A stretch of DNA of 64,000 bases from Brevibacterium oceani (GCF_013623835.1 NZ_JABKDE010000006.1:1-64000), one strand, 5' to 3'. Positions 34,197-43,461 are shown, counted from the stretch's first letter. Notes: generated by a model not told the origin, from the letters alone. Program-made: numbers and translations.

Positions 34197-35888
34197 CTAC
34201 TGTGATCTACTGCACAGTATTCCTTCTCTGTCCTCAGCGCAAAAGCTTGCCAGGAAGTCACCGCCGGCGACCTGTGTCGTCGTGTCGACGGCCCCCACAC
34301 GGGACACGTAAGTGGCGCGTCCGGAGTCGATGAGCACGAGCGAGGAGGCCAACTCGATGACGTCTTCGACGTCGTGGGTGACGAGCAGCGCGGTGCGTCC
34401 TTCGAGCACGCGGCGCATCACCCGTCTGGTCTCGATCCGCACGTCGACATCGAGTGCGGCGAGCGGCTCGTCGAGCAGCAGCAGGGTGGGATCGATGACG
34501 AGGGCACGGGCCAGCGCGATCCGTGCCGCCTGTCCCCCGGACACTGCGGTCGGCCGGCGTTCGGAGGTGCTGCCGACACCGAGGCGATCGAGCATCTCCT
34601 GGCCGCGTCGGCGCGCCTCCTGTTTCCCGACGCCGCGACAGCGGAGACCGAAGGCGACGTTGTCGATGACGTTGAGGTGCGGGAACAGCAGCGGGTTCTG
34701 GGCGAGGTGGACGATGCCGCGCGCGTGGATGGGCGGCCAGACCCCTGCGTCGACGTCGAAGATCACGTCGCCGCCGATCAGCAGGCTGCCGGTGTCGGCG
34801 GCCAGGGCACCGGTGAGGATCTGGAAGAGCGTGGACTTCCCGGCCCCATTGCGACCGATGATCGCCGTCGTCGCTCCGCTCGGCACGGTGATGTCGAGTT
34901 CGGAGCCGCGTTCGGCCAGGGAGGCCTGCAGGCTGAGGTCGGGGTGGGACTCCGGGAACACCCGCCGAGGCGGCCGCGGGGTCATTGCCGGCTGTGCGGT
35001 GGAGCCAGCGGGGATGGTGGAGCCGGCGGGAGCGGAGTCGGATCGGCGGTCGTCTTCGAGGTTCGCCGGTGACAGCGGAGTGGGACGGCGCACACGCGGC
35101 GCGTGCGGCGAACGGTAGGCCAGGACGATGATGACGAGCGCTGCGAGGACGAGCAGGAGCGAGAGCGCGATGGCCGACTGCGGATCGGATTCGCGCACGA
35201 GGTAGATCTGCAGCGGCATCGTCCGCGTGACACCCTCGAGCGATCCGGCGAAGGTGAGCGTGGCGCCGAACTCGCCGAGCGAACGGGCGAAGCAGAGCAC
35301 GGCGCCGGTGATGATGCCGGGGCGCAGCAGCGGCAGACTGACGGTGAAGAACACTCTGGCCGGGGTGGCGCCGAGTTCGGCAGCGGCGAGTTCGAAGCGC
35401 GATCCCTGCGCCGCCACCGCGGTCTCGACCGACATCACCATGAACGGCATGGATACGAAGATCTGGGCGACGACGACGGCAGCCGTCGTGTAGGCCAGCC
35501 CCAGCCCTGCCTCGGTGAGGGCGGAGCCGAGCGGAGCCGAACGGCCCCAGGTGTAGAGCAGGGCGAGACCGCTGACGACCGGCGGCAGGACGAGCGGCAG
35601 CAGGATGAGGGTGCGCACGACGCGCTGTCCGTCGAATCGCTTCGTCGCCAGCAGGTACCCGAGCGGGAACCCGATGGCGACGGAGACGATCGCAGAGACG
35701 GCCGAGGTCAGCAGCGACAGACCCATCGCGATTCGCGACTCGGGTGCCTGCACGACTGCGGAGAGGGTGTCCGGTTCAATCCTCGAGATCATCCCGATGT
35801 TCGGCAGCAGCAGGAAGGCGATGCCGAATGCCGCCGGAATCCACAGCCAAGCCGGTGCTGCGGAGTGACTGCGGGTGCGTCTGCTCAT
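34197..35888 (-). CDS. modBC: Molybdate ABC transporter permease-ATPase fusion
   Basis: Residues about 1-260 are a ModB permease (PLVLPPVVSGLALLYTWGRS; EAA-like AAAELGATPARVFFTVSLPL; LCFARSLGEFGATLTFAGS). A Pro/Ser-rich linker (about 265-320) leads to a ModC ATPase with Walker A GRNGAGKST, Q-loop LAQNPLLFPHL, signature VSGGQAARIALARAL and Walker B LLLLDEPLAALD. The usual C-terminal TOBE domain of ModC is absent. The start overlaps the modA stop (TGATG). It imports molybdate captured by ModA. Confidence 0.92.
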   Translation of the reverse strand: MSRRTRSHSAAPAWLWIPAAFGIAFLLLPNIGMISRIEPDTLSAVVQAPESRIAMGLSLLTSAVSAIVSVAIGFPLGYLLATKRFDGQRVVRTLILLPLVLPPVVSGLALLYTWGRSAPLGSALTEAGLGLAYTTAAVVVAQIFVSMPFMVMSVETAVAAQGSRFELAAAELGATPARVFFTVSLPLLRPGIITGAVLCFARSLGEFGATLTFAGSLEGVTRTMPLQIYLVRESDPQSAIALSLLLVLAALVIIVLAYRSPHAPRVRRPTPLSPANLEDDRRSDSAPAGSTIPAGSTAQPAMTPRPPRRVFPESHPDLSLQASLAERGSELDITVPSGATTAIIGRNGAGKSTLFQILTGALAADTGSLLIGGDVIFDVDAGVWPPIHARGIVHLAQNPLLFPHLNVIDNVAFGLRCRGVGKQEARRRGQEMLDRLGVGSTSERRPTAVSGGQAARIALARALVIDPTLLLLDEPLAALDVDVRIETRRVMRRVLEGRTALLVTHDVEDVIELASSLVLIDSGRATYVSRVGAVDTTTQVAGGDFLASFCAEDREGILCSRSQ

Positions 35889-36658
35889 CAGGGTGTGGCG
35901 AACCCGGCGTCCTCGAGCATCTTCACCGCGGTGTCGGACTGCAGGTAGTCGACGAAGGCGTCGGCTTCCTTCTGGTGTTCGCTGGCCTTGACCGTGGCAG
36001 CCGGGTACTGGTTGACGACCTTGTCGGCGCCTTCGAGGTCGACCATCTCGACCTCACCGTCGCCGCGCGGAATGTCGGTGACGTAGACGATTCCGGCGTC
36101 GGCCTGACCGGAGCTGACCTTGCCGAGCACATCGGTGACCGAGTTCTCTTCGCTCTTGGGATCGAGTTCGACGTCGTTCTGGTCGGCCCACTTCTCCGTG
36201 GCCGAGCCGCAGGGCACCTGCGGAGCGCAGATGACGAGGTCCTTGCCCGCGAAGTCCTTGGGCGTCTTGATGTTCTCCGGGTTGCCCTTGCCGACGGCCA
36301 GGGCGAGAGTGTTCGAGGCGAAGATCTGCGGGTCGCCGGCGAGCAGATCGTCGCCTTCCAGCGTGTCCATGTTCTTCTCGTCTGCGGTGGCGATGACGTC
36401 GGCGGGAGCGCCCTCGGAGACCTGGGAGACGAGATCGGAGGATCCGGCGAAGGAGAACTTCACGTCCGAGACCTCGGGGTTCTCTGTCTTGAACTCGTCG
36501 GCGATGTCGGCGAAGACGTCGGTTAGCGAGGCGGCGGCGAAGACGGTGATCTCGGTCTTCTCTGCCGAATCACCACCCGAATCGTTCGAGGAGCCGGATG
36601 AGCAGGCGGTCAGTGTCAGGGCTGCGACGGCGCAGAGCCCGATAAGGGTCTTCTTCAT
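35888..36658 (-). CDS. modA: Molybdate-binding lipoprotein ModA
   Basis: The 256-residue protein has a lipobox LTAC (C19) and the ModA fold: ITVFAAASLTDVFADIADEF, VKFSFAGSSDLVSQVSEGAP, DVIATADEKNMDTL, VICAPQVPCGSATEKWADQN and SGQADAGIVYVTDIP. It delivers molybdate or tungstate to ModBC. ATG 36658 is chosen as the start of the signal peptide MKKTLIGLCAVAALTLTAC. Confidence 0.95.
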   Translation of the reverse strand: MKKTLIGLCAVAALTLTACSSGSSNDSGGDSAEKTEITVFAAASLTDVFADIADEFKTENPEVSDVKFSFAGSSDLVSQVSEGAPADVIATADEKNMDTLEGDDLLAGDPQIFASNTLALAVGKGNPENIKTPKDFAGKDLVICAPQVPCGSATEKWADQNDVELDPKSEENSVTDVLGKVSSGQADAGIVYVTDIPRGDGEVEMVDLEGADKVVNQYPAATVKASEHQKEADAFVDYLQSDTAVKMLEDAGFATP

Positions 36659-36753
36659 ACTCCCATTGAACCCGCAGATGCGCCCCATTGTCGATTTCAG
36701 TCCCCGATTTGAGACTCCAACTGTGGTCGAGTTCCGAATTCACGGCACAGAGA

Positions 36754-37155
36754 TCAGTCCGCGGGCACCGTATCGACCGTGACCATCGTCGCCTTCACCG
36801 AGGCGGTGGCAAGGCTGCCCGGCCGCAGATCGAGTTCGCGGCAGGCTTCGGCAGACATCAGCGAGACCACTCGGAAGGGCCCGCACTGCATGCTCACCTG
36901 GGCCATGACACCGTCCACGGCGACATCGGTGACGAGGCCGGCGAAGCGGTTGCGCGAGGAGCTCTTGACGCCACTCGGATCGGCGAGTGAGGCCGCTGAT
37001 GCTTGGGCGAGTTCTGCGAGTTCCCTGCCTTCGACGACCGCACGGTTCGACGAGTCCTTGAGGGCGGTGAGGCGGCCGTCGCTGATCCAGCGCCGGACGG
37101 TGTCGTCGCTGACGCCGAGGAATCGCGCGGCGTCACTGATGCGCAACTGGGTCAT
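36754..37155 (-). CDS. HTH-TOBE molybdate-responsive regulator
   Basis: From ATG 37155, residues 1-60 are an excisionase/MerR-like HTH (LRISDAARFLGVSDDTVRRW, DGRLTALKDSSNRAVVEG). The C-terminal half is a TOBE (Mop) domain (RNRFAGLVTDVAVDGVMAQV, ... SLMSAEACRELDLRPGSLAT) that binds molybdate. This is the common actinobacterial stand-in for ModE. Its ATG overlaps the moaE stop (ATGA), and it precedes modA by 95 bases, so it may repress modA-modBC when molybdate is plentiful. Confidence 0.85.
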   Translation of the reverse strand: MTQLRISDAARFLGVSDDTVRRWISDGRLTALKDSSNRAVVEGRELAELAQASAASLADPSGVKSSSRNRFAGLVTDVAVDGVMAQVSMQCGPFRVVSLMSAEACRELDLRPGSLATASVKATMVTVDTVPAD

Positions 37156-37619
37156 TCGAGAGCTCCCACCCATTCGTCGGTGCCGTCGGTGAAATGCTGG
37201 TGCTTCCAGATCGCCACACGCGCCTTGACCTCGTCGATGAGTTCGGCGCAGGCGAGGAAGGAGTCTGTCCGATGGGCGGAAGCCACGACGGCGGCTAGGG
37301 CGACATCACCGATCTCGAGGTCTCCGACACGATGGACGACTGAGAGCCGGACTTCGGAATGGCGAGAAGCGATGTCGGCGGCCACCTCGGCGATCTGCTG
37401 GGCGGCCAGCGGATGGGACTCGTAGTGCAGGCCCCGGACTCCCCGGCCGTCGTCGTGATCGCGGATGACCCCGGAGAAGCTGACGACGGCACCGCAGACA
37501 TCGGTGAGGACATCGGGTTCGAGTGCGGTGGTCGAGATCTCGGTCTCGACGACTCCGGTGGTGATGACGGTGCCGCCAGTCTCACCGGCGATCGCCGTGG
37601 TCAAACCTGGCGTGTCCAA
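37152..37619 (-). CDS. moaE: Molybdopterin synthase catalytic subunit MoaE
   Basis: MoaE with MoaD converts cPMP to molybdopterin. The protein of about 155 residues has CGAVVSFSGVIRDHDDGRGV, LHYESHPLAAQQIAEVAADI, VVHRVGDLEIGDVALAAVVA and the substrate lysine region KARVAIWKHQHFTDGTDEWV. The start is most likely TTG 37619: GGAGGGAGGAG ends 6 bases before it, and the codons further upstream are moaC in another frame. It overlaps the moaC end by 19 bases. Confidence 0.9.
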   Translation of the reverse strand: MDTPGLTTAIAGETGGTVITTGVVETEISTTALEPDVLTDVCGAVVSFSGVIRDHDDGRGVRGLHYESHPLAAQQIAEVAADIASRHSEVRLSVVHRVGDLEIGDVALAAVVASAHRTDSFLACAELIDEVKARVAIWKHQHFTDGTDEWVGALE

Positions 37620-38083
37620 TCTCGGCTCCTCCCTCCGGATTTCTCGGTGACCTTGATATCGCCGATCACGGCCTGATTGTCGACGGCTTTGATCATGTCG
37701 AAGATCGTCAGCGCGGCCGTGGTCACGGCGGTCAGTGCCTCCATCTCGACTCCGGTCTTCGACACGGTCTTCACCGCGGCGGTGATGGTCACCGCATCGG
37801 TGGTCAGTTCGAAGTCGACGTCGATGCCGGTCAACGGCAGCGGATGGCACAGCGGGATGAGGTCGCTGGTGCGTTTGGCGCCCATCACCGCGGCGATGCG
37901 GGCCACGGGCAGGGCATCGCCCTTGGGCAGTCCGGCTTGCGCGATCATGTCGATGACCTCGGCGCGCGTGGTGATGGTCCCGGAGGCCACTGCGCGTCGT
38001 TTCGTCACGTCCTTGTCGCCGACGTCGACCATCTGGGCGGTTCCGGTCTCATCGACGTGGCTGAGTTTCATGCGATCTTCCAC
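37601..38083 (-). CDS. moaC: Cyclic pyranopterin monophosphate synthase MoaC
   Basis: MoaC finishes cPMP formation from the MoaA product. The 160-residue protein contains LSHVDETGTAQMVDVGDKDV, the active-site LIPLCHPLPLTGIDVDFEL, VKTVSKTGVEMEALTAVTTA and MIKAVDNQAVIGDIKVTEKS. It overlaps moeA upstream and moaE downstream, so the cluster is translated as a coupled unit. Confidence 0.95.
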   Translation of the reverse strand: MEDRMKLSHVDETGTAQMVDVGDKDVTKRRAVASGTITTRAEVIDMIAQAGLPKGDALPVARIAAVMGAKRTSDLIPLCHPLPLTGIDVDFELTTDAVTITAAVKTVSKTGVEMEALTAVTTAALTIFDMIKAVDNQAVIGDIKVTEKSGGRSRDWTRQV

Positions 38084-39297
38084 GTCATCAGCCTATCGCC
38101 CGCGGCTGAGAACGGATCGTCCGGTCCCGGCGTCTCAGGTGAGACGAACACGAGGTGGGTGGCCTCGGCATAGCTGTGGAGCAGGTGCGAGCGGGAGCCG
38201 CCGATGAACTGTAGGCCCTGGTCGGTGAGTCTGGCCCGGCGGATCTGGAGTTTGCCGGTCGGCGGGGTTTCGTCGAAGCCGTGGGCCAGACGGTGGTATC
38301 CGACTTCGCGTGCGGGTTCATCGCCGGGGATTCCCAGCAGCGCGGGCCGGATGAACATCTCGAAGCTGATGAGCGTGCTCACCGGGTTGCCGGGAAGCGC
38401 GACCCAGGGATGGTCGGCGAGCCGACCGCAGCCCTGAGGTCCTCCTGGCTGCATGGCGATCGGTTCGAAGACCATTGCCGCGCTCGGGTCGGCTTCGGCG
38501 GCGAGTTTGACGACCTCGTGCGCGCCCTTGGAGATGCCGCCGGTGGAGATGACGAGGTCGGCGGTGCTGCCTCGCACAGTGTCGAGCAGCGCCTGGGGGT
38601 CGTCGGGGACGAACGCCACCTCGGTCTCCGCGCCGAGGCGGCGCAGCCCGGCCGAGAGTGTCACGGAGTTCGCGTCGTTGATCCCGGCGGCCGCCTCGGC
38701 GGTGATCTCGTCTCCGGTGCTGATGATGAGGATCCGCGGCAGGGATCGCACGGGGAGTTCGGTGATGCCGCAGGCCGCAGCCACGCCGAGGTGGGCAGGT
38801 CGCAGCTGTGTGCCCGCGCTCAGCACAGTCTGACCGGCTCTGACATCGCTGCCGAGAGGACGGACGAAGTTCCCGACCTGGGGATTCTTGGTACCGGTGG
38901 GAAGGTCGAGGGTGATCGACTCCGCCCCGAAGGCACCGGGCGCGGTGTCCTCGATGCGGATGATCGTGTCGGTTCCCGGCGGCAGCGGGGCTCCGGTCAT
39001 GATCTCGACCGCGGTGCCGGGGGCGACGGTGTCGCCTCGGGCCCCGGCGGCGACCTGTCCGCGCACTGGGATCGGAGCGGGTTCCCCGGCACCTGAGCGG
39101 GCCTCCAGTGTGGCTGCGGCCAGGGCGTAGCCGTCCATGCTGGAGTTGTCGAACCCGGGAACGTCGATCGGTGAGACCACGTCGGCATCAAGTCTGCGGG
39201 GGCAGTCGAGCAGGCCCGTGAGTGGGAGGCTGCGTGTCCCGGTCAGTGGATCGATCGTCTCGTATATCCGTGCTCGATGCATCTTCGCCGTAGTCAT
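38068..39297 (-). CDS. moeA: Molybdopterin molybdenumtransferase MoeA (copy 1)
   Basis: MoeA inserts molybdate into adenylated molybdopterin. About 409 residues from ATG 39297, with VPGFDNSSMDGYALAAATLE, VEIMTGAPLPPGTDTIIRIE, LIISTGDEITAEA, DLVISTGGISKGAHEVVKLA, and MQPGGPQGCGRLADHPWVAL ending in PGNPVSTLISFE. It is the first gene of the moeA-moaC-moaE-HTH/TOBE-modA-modBC unit, divergent from moaA with only 40 bases between. Confidence 0.93.
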   Translation of the reverse strand: MTTAKMHRARIYETIDPLTGTRSLPLTGLLDCPRRLDADVVSPIDVPGFDNSSMDGYALAAATLEARSGAGEPAPIPVRGQVAAGARGDTVAPGTAVEIMTGAPLPPGTDTIIRIEDTAPGAFGAESITLDLPTGTKNPQVGNFVRPLGSDVRAGQTVLSAGTQLRPAHLGVAAACGITELPVRSLPRILIISTGDEITAEAAAGINDANSVTLSAGLRRLGAETEVAFVPDDPQALLDTVRGSTADLVISTGGISKGAHEVVKLAAEADPSAAMVFEPIAMQPGGPQGCGRLADHPWVALPGNPVSTLISFEMFIRPALLGIPGDEPAREVGYHRLAHGFDETPPTGKLQIRRARLTDQGLQFIGGSRSHLLHSYAEATHLVFVSPETPGPDDPFSAAGDRLMTWKIA

Positions 39298-39337
39298 GGG
39301 ACGATGATACGAGAGGTTCTGTAAGGAGGATGCCGCC

Positions 39338-40426
39338 ATGTCGACGATCGGACTGCCGATGCCGGTGCTGAGGACTCCGACGCTCGACCCGGGCGACGGG
39401 TTCACCGCGCACGATGAGAACTCCCTCCTCGATCAATACGACCGCCGAGCACGGGATCTGCGGATCTCGCTGACGGACTTCTGCAATCTGCGCTGCACGT
39501 ACTGCATGCCCGCCGAAGGCGTCGAGTTCATGTCCCGGGATGCCGCGATGACTCGTGAGGAGATCGTGCGCTTCGTGCGCATCGCGGTCGAGAAGTTCGG
39601 AGTCGATCAGGTGCGGTTCACCGGTGGTGAGCCCCTGACCCGCAAGGACATCAACGAGATCATCTCCGGTGTCGCTGCGCTCGAACCCCGACCGAACATC
39701 GCCCTGACGACGAACGCGATCGGCTTGGACAAGCGTGCGGCGAAGCTCAAGGCGGCCGGGCTCGACCGGATCAACGTGTCTCTGGACACCGTCGACCCGG
39801 AGACCTTCGAGACCATGGCCAGACGGCCGTTCCTCCACCGTGTGCTCGAGGGCATCGACGGGGCGCAGGAGGCCGGACTCGATCCGGTGAAGATCAACGC
39901 GGTCCTGCTGCCCGGCGTCAACGACCACCAGGCCCCGGATCTGCTGCAGTGGTGCCTCGACCGGGGTCTGAGCCTGCGCTTCATCGAACAGATGCCCCTC
40001 GACGCCGGTCACTCATGGGATCGCGGTGAGATGATCACCGCCGCCGACATCTTCGCCCTGCTCGAACCCCGCTTCGTGCTCACCCCCGATTCGGCGCCGC
40101 GCAACGGCGCCCCGGCGGAGAAGTTCCTCGTCGCCGATCGCCGTGATCCCGGAACCGTCCTCGGGACGGTCGGCATCATCGCCTCGGTGACCAGACCGTT
40201 CTGCGCCGACTGCACCCGCACGCGTCTGACCGCCGAGGGTCGCGTGCGCACCTGCCTGTTCTCTCACACAGAAGTCGACCTGCTCACGGCGATGCGGCGG
40301 GGCGCCGATGATGAGGCGATCGCCGATCTGTGGAAGGGCGCGCACTGGAAGAAGCTCGCCGGGCACGGGATGGACACCGACGACTTCGTGCAGCCACAAC
40401 GTCCCATGAGTGCCATCGGAGGATAA
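39338..40426 (+). CDS. moaA: GTP 3',8-cyclase MoaA (radical SAM)
   Basis: MoaA starts molybdenum cofactor synthesis by cyclising GTP. The 362-residue protein has the radical-SAM cluster motif CNLRCTYC, the SAM-binding FTGGEPL, the C-terminal second [4Fe-4S] site CADC-x13-C (RVRTC), and ends in the functional GG (AIGG). AAGGAGG precedes the ATG. GTG of moaD directly follows the TAA stop. Confidence 0.97.
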   Translation: MSTIGLPMPVLRTPTLDPGDGFTAHDENSLLDQYDRRARDLRISLTDFCNLRCTYCMPAEGVEFMSRDAAMTREEIVRFVRIAVEKFGVDQVRFTGGEPLTRKDINEIISGVAALEPRPNIALTTNAIGLDKRAAKLKAAGLDRINVSLDTVDPETFETMARRPFLHRVLEGIDGAQEAGLDPVKINAVLLPGVNDHQAPDLLQWCLDRGLSLRFIEQMPLDAGHSWDRGEMITAADIFALLEPRFVLTPDSAPRNGAPAEKFLVADRRDPGTVLGTVGIIASVTRPFCADCTRTRLTAEGRVRTCLFSHTEVDLLTAMRRGADDEAIADLWKGAHWKKLAGHGMDTDDFVQPQRPMSAIGG

Positions 40427-40672
40427 GTGCCCACCATCACCGTCCGCTTCTTCGCCGCCGCCCGTGAGGCCTTCGGCGCCCGGGAGACCCGACTCAGCGC
40501 AGGATCCGTCGACGACCTCGTCGACACTCTCGCCGAGGCGGCCGATGAGCAGGCTGCGACCGTGCTGTCCCGGTCGAGCTTCCTCGTCAATTCCGTGGCC
40601 GCGACCGATCGCAGTGCCGCTCTTGCCGAGGGGGACACCGTCGACGTCCTGCCGCCGTTCGCCGGCGGCTGA
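40427..40672 (+). CDS. moaD: Molybdopterin synthase sulfur carrier MoaD
   Basis: This 81-residue ubiquitin-like protein begins PTITVRFFAAAREAFGARET and ends DTVDVLPPFAGG; the C-terminal Gly-Gly becomes the thiocarboxylate that feeds MoaE. The GTG start abuts the moaA stop, so translation is coupled. MoeB, encoded convergently, activates its C-terminus. Confidence 0.92.
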   Translation: MPTITVRFFAAAREAFGARETRLSAGSVDDLVDTLAEAADEQAATVLSRSSFLVNSVAATDRSAALAEGDTVDVLPPFAGG

Positions 40673-40799
40673 AGAGGGCCCGCCTCTCAGCGCGCCTGAA
40701 CGCGCCTCGATGCGCCGGAGCTGCGCGAAGACAGTCGGGCGGGTCCGCACGGTCGCATCAGAATGACCCCTCCGTTCAGGAGAGTTCAGTCGTTCGGTC

Positions 40800-42059
40800 T
40801 CAGCTGTTCTGGTGCACCGGTTGGGAGAGGTAGGCGAGGTATCCCCCGCTGACCGAACTCACGGCGATCCCATGGGAACGGAGTGCCGCCGCGGCACGAG
40901 CCGAACGCACCCCGGAACGACAGTAGAGGGCGACAGCGCGTCCGCCGGTGCCGTCCTCCTGATCGCGCTCGTCGGCCTTGTCGAGCAGCTGCTGCGGGTC
41001 ATCGAGCAGTTCGTCCATCGGAATATGGATCGCGCCGGGCACCATCCCGGCGGCCACCTCATCGTCCTCACGGATGTCGACGAGCAGCCGGTCCGCGTCC
41101 AGATCGAGCCAGCGCTGCTCGGCCGGACCGAGGCCATGCGTGGCCTCACCGTCGTCAGGCGGCGCCCCGACGGTGCCGGCCGACGCCTCGTTACCGCCGG
41201 CCGTTCGCTCTGCACTGAATGATGCTGTTTCCGTGCTGCCGGTCGGTGCATTCGCATTGTCAGGTGTCGACTGCTGCCCATAGTCGCCGAGGTGGCCCCG
41301 CAAGTCTGTCACGCGTGTGCGGTCGGGCCGCCTGGACACCGGAACTCTCTCCCAGCTCGCGTCGAGGCTGTTATGGATCGCGACCGCGTTCGTCAGGGGC
41401 TGTCCGATGCCGGTGAGCATTTTGACCGCTTCCATCGCCATGGCCGAGCCGATGCTTCCGCACAGGGGGCCGAGCACTCCGGCGGTCGCGCAGTCGGGGA
41501 CGGAGCCGGGTGCCGGAACGTCCGGGTAGAGGTCGCGCAGCGTGGCGCCGGCGCGTGCGTCGAAGACCGCGACCTGGCCGTCGAAGCCGAGGATGGTGCC
41601 CCAGACGAGGGGGATGCCGAGGATCTCACAGGCATCGTTGGCCAGGTACCGGGTGGCGAAGTTGTCACTGCCGTCGATGACGATGTCGACACCGTCGAGC
41701 ACCTCGAACACGTTCTCGGGGGTGAGCAGGACCGGCAGGGTGCGGATCTCGATGTCCGAGTTGATTCCGCTCATCCGCTCCCTGGCTGAATCGATCTTGC
41801 GGGACCCGACGGCCGCCTCGGTGTGGATGACCTGTCGGTGGAGGTTGCTCAGCTCGACGATGTCGGGGTCGATGACCGTGATCGTCCCGATTCCCACGGC
41901 GGCAAGGTAGCTGAGCACCGGGGCGCCGAGGCCGCCGGCGCCGATGACGAAGGCGTGCGCTTCCAGCAGCGCCTGCTGCGCGGTCTCACCGAATCCGGGC
42001 AGACGGATCTGGCGGGCGTAGCGGGCCCGCTCGGCGGAATCGAGACGAGGTTCTGTCAT
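40800..42059 (-). CDS. moeB: MoeB/ThiF-type adenylyltransferase with C-terminal rhodanese domain
   Basis: Residues about 1-250 are the E1-like domain (RYARQIRLPGFGETAQQALL; nucleotide loop VIGAGGLGAPVLSYLAAVGI; VIDPDIVELSNLHRQVIHTE; SDNFATRYLANDA; PDCATAGVLGPLCG). A low-complexity linker (about 255-310) leads to a rhodanese domain with catalytic cysteine in LYCRSGVRSARAAAALRSHG. It adenylates and sulfurates MoaD. Convergent with moaA-moaD. Confidence 0.94.
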   Translation of the reverse strand: MTEPRLDSAERARYARQIRLPGFGETAQQALLEAHAFVIGAGGLGAPVLSYLAAVGIGTITVIDPDIVELSNLHRQVIHTEAAVGSRKIDSARERMSGINSDIEIRTLPVLLTPENVFEVLDGVDIVIDGSDNFATRYLANDACEILGIPLVWGTILGFDGQVAVFDARAGATLRDLYPDVPAPGSVPDCATAGVLGPLCGSIGSAMAMEAVKMLTGIGQPLTNAVAIHNSLDASWERVPVSRRPDRTRVTDLRGHLGDYGQQSTPDNANAPTGSTETASFSAERTAGGNEASAGTVGAPPDDGEATHGLGPAEQRWLDLDADRLLVDIREDDEVAAGMVPGAIHIPMDELLDDPQQLLDKADERDQEDGTGGRAVALYCRSGVRSARAAAALRSHGIAVSSVSGGYLAYLSQPVHQNS

Positions 42060-42128
42060 GACTCCATCCTAGTTCGGAGTGTACGAGCCCGTTTCGGACA
42101 GTAGGCGATCAATTCGGGCAGGCCGGGA

Positions 42129-43376
42129 TCAGATGTCCAGACACTCGATGATCGATCCGGCGGCGATTGTCCCCGTGCCGCGGGGAATGCGGACGATGAC
42201 GTCGGCGATCGCGAAGTTCGTCAGACGAGAGCGCCCGAGATCGCGGACCTCTCCCCCGCCGGTGAAGGCACCGGGACCGAAGGTCACGGCTCGAGGGTGC
42301 TCGGCGAGGTCGGGGCCCTGGTAGACTCGCTTCGTCCATCGTTCGCGCAGCGAGTGCCCCGTCAGCAGGGACTGAGCGAACAGGTGGAAGGACAGGAACG
42401 CGCCCTGCGGGGTGCCGGGGAAATGGAGCAGCGGAAGCGAACCGAACCGTCCGAACCCCTGCGGGGCGCCCGGTCGCATGCCGAGGCGGACGAACCGGGA
42501 TCGTCGGCCCTCAAGAGTCTGGCGCACGACTTCGAAGGCTCCCGCGCTGATGCCTCCCGTGGTGAGTACGAGGTCGACCATGTCTTCCATTCCGCGCAGC
42601 AGCGTCAGGAACTCGCTGGTGTCGTCCCCACATGTCGCTTCCACCGGTTGACAGCCGAGTGCGGAGATCGCAGAAGAGAGCATCGGCAGATTCGAATTGC
42701 GAATGGTCGGACCGGCCGCCTCTGTCTCGGGTGGCGGCACGTCGGTCGGTTCTGTGTCGGTCGCCTCCGCACCGGGCGCTGGCGTCGCCGACCCGAGGGT
42801 GCGCAGTTCGTCTCCGGTGACGATGACTCCCACACGCGGTCGCCTGAGGACCTCGACCTCGTCGAGCCCGAGCATGGCGAGAGTGCCGACTCCGGCCGCC
42901 GTCAGTCGTGATCCGCTCGGCACGACGAGGGCGCCGGTCGCGATGTCCTCGCCAACCGAACGAATGTTCCACCCTCGGCCGGCCGTGGGCGGCAGGGAGG
43001 CGACACGGATCGACTCCGGAGCCGGGCCCGTCGGCCGGGCATCGGTGAATTCGACGGGAACGACCGCCTCGGCGCCGGTGGGGACCGGGGAACCAGTCAT
43101 CACCCGCACGGCCGAGCATCGACGCAGCGGGACGGAATCGTGACCGGCGGGAACGTCGCCGATGACGGGAACTCCGTCTCCCTCCCGAACCGCTGTCCAC
43201 GCCTCCCGGCCGAGGGCGAATCCGTCCATCGCCGAGGTGGGGAACGCGGGAACGGCGTGCGCGGCCGCGACATCTCCCGCGGTGGTGCGGCCGATCGCCT
43301 CGTGTGCCGACACGATCTCGGTGCCGAGTGGGGGCGCGAGATCGGCGAGGAGATCGCTGTAGTCCTCTGGATCCAC
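42129..43376 (-). CDS. MoeA-like molybdenumtransferase (copy 2)
   Basis: The 415-residue product has the complete MoeA layout: VPAFPTSAMDGFALGREAWT, VRVMTGSPVPTGAEAVVPVE, VGVIVTGDELRT, DLVLTTGGISAGAFEVVRQT and RPGAPQGFGRFGSLPLLHFP. A Thr/Pro/Glu-rich insertion (about 205-230) distinguishes it from copy 1. The GTG start lies at 43376. It lies upstream of moeB in the same direction with a 70-base gap. Two MoeA paralogues are common in actinobacteria and may serve different molybdoenzymes; none is encoded in the window. Confidence 0.9.
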   Translation of the reverse strand: MDPEDYSDLLADLAPPLGTEIVSAHEAIGRTTAGDVAAAHAVPAFPTSAMDGFALGREAWTAVREGDGVPVIGDVPAGHDSVPLRRCSAVRVMTGSPVPTGAEAVVPVEFTDARPTGPAPESIRVASLPPTAGRGWNIRSVGEDIATGALVVPSGSRLTAAGVGTLAMLGLDEVEVLRRPRVGVIVTGDELRTLGSATPAPGAEATDTEPTDVPPPETEAAGPTIRNSNLPMLSSAISALGCQPVEATCGDDTSEFLTLLRGMEDMVDLVLTTGGISAGAFEVVRQTLEGRRSRFVRLGMRPGAPQGFGRFGSLPLLHFPGTPQGAFLSFHLFAQSLLTGHSLRERWTKRVYQGPDLAEHPRAVTFGPGAFTGGGEVRDLGRSRLTNFAIADVIVRIPRGTGTIAAGSIIECLDI

Positions 43377-43461
43377 TGAAGTCCTTTCGATACCCCGATC
43401 CTACGTGTCGGATCGAGTCGGTTCGCCGTCGGGCGGTCTCCGCTCGTCTACAGTGTGGACC

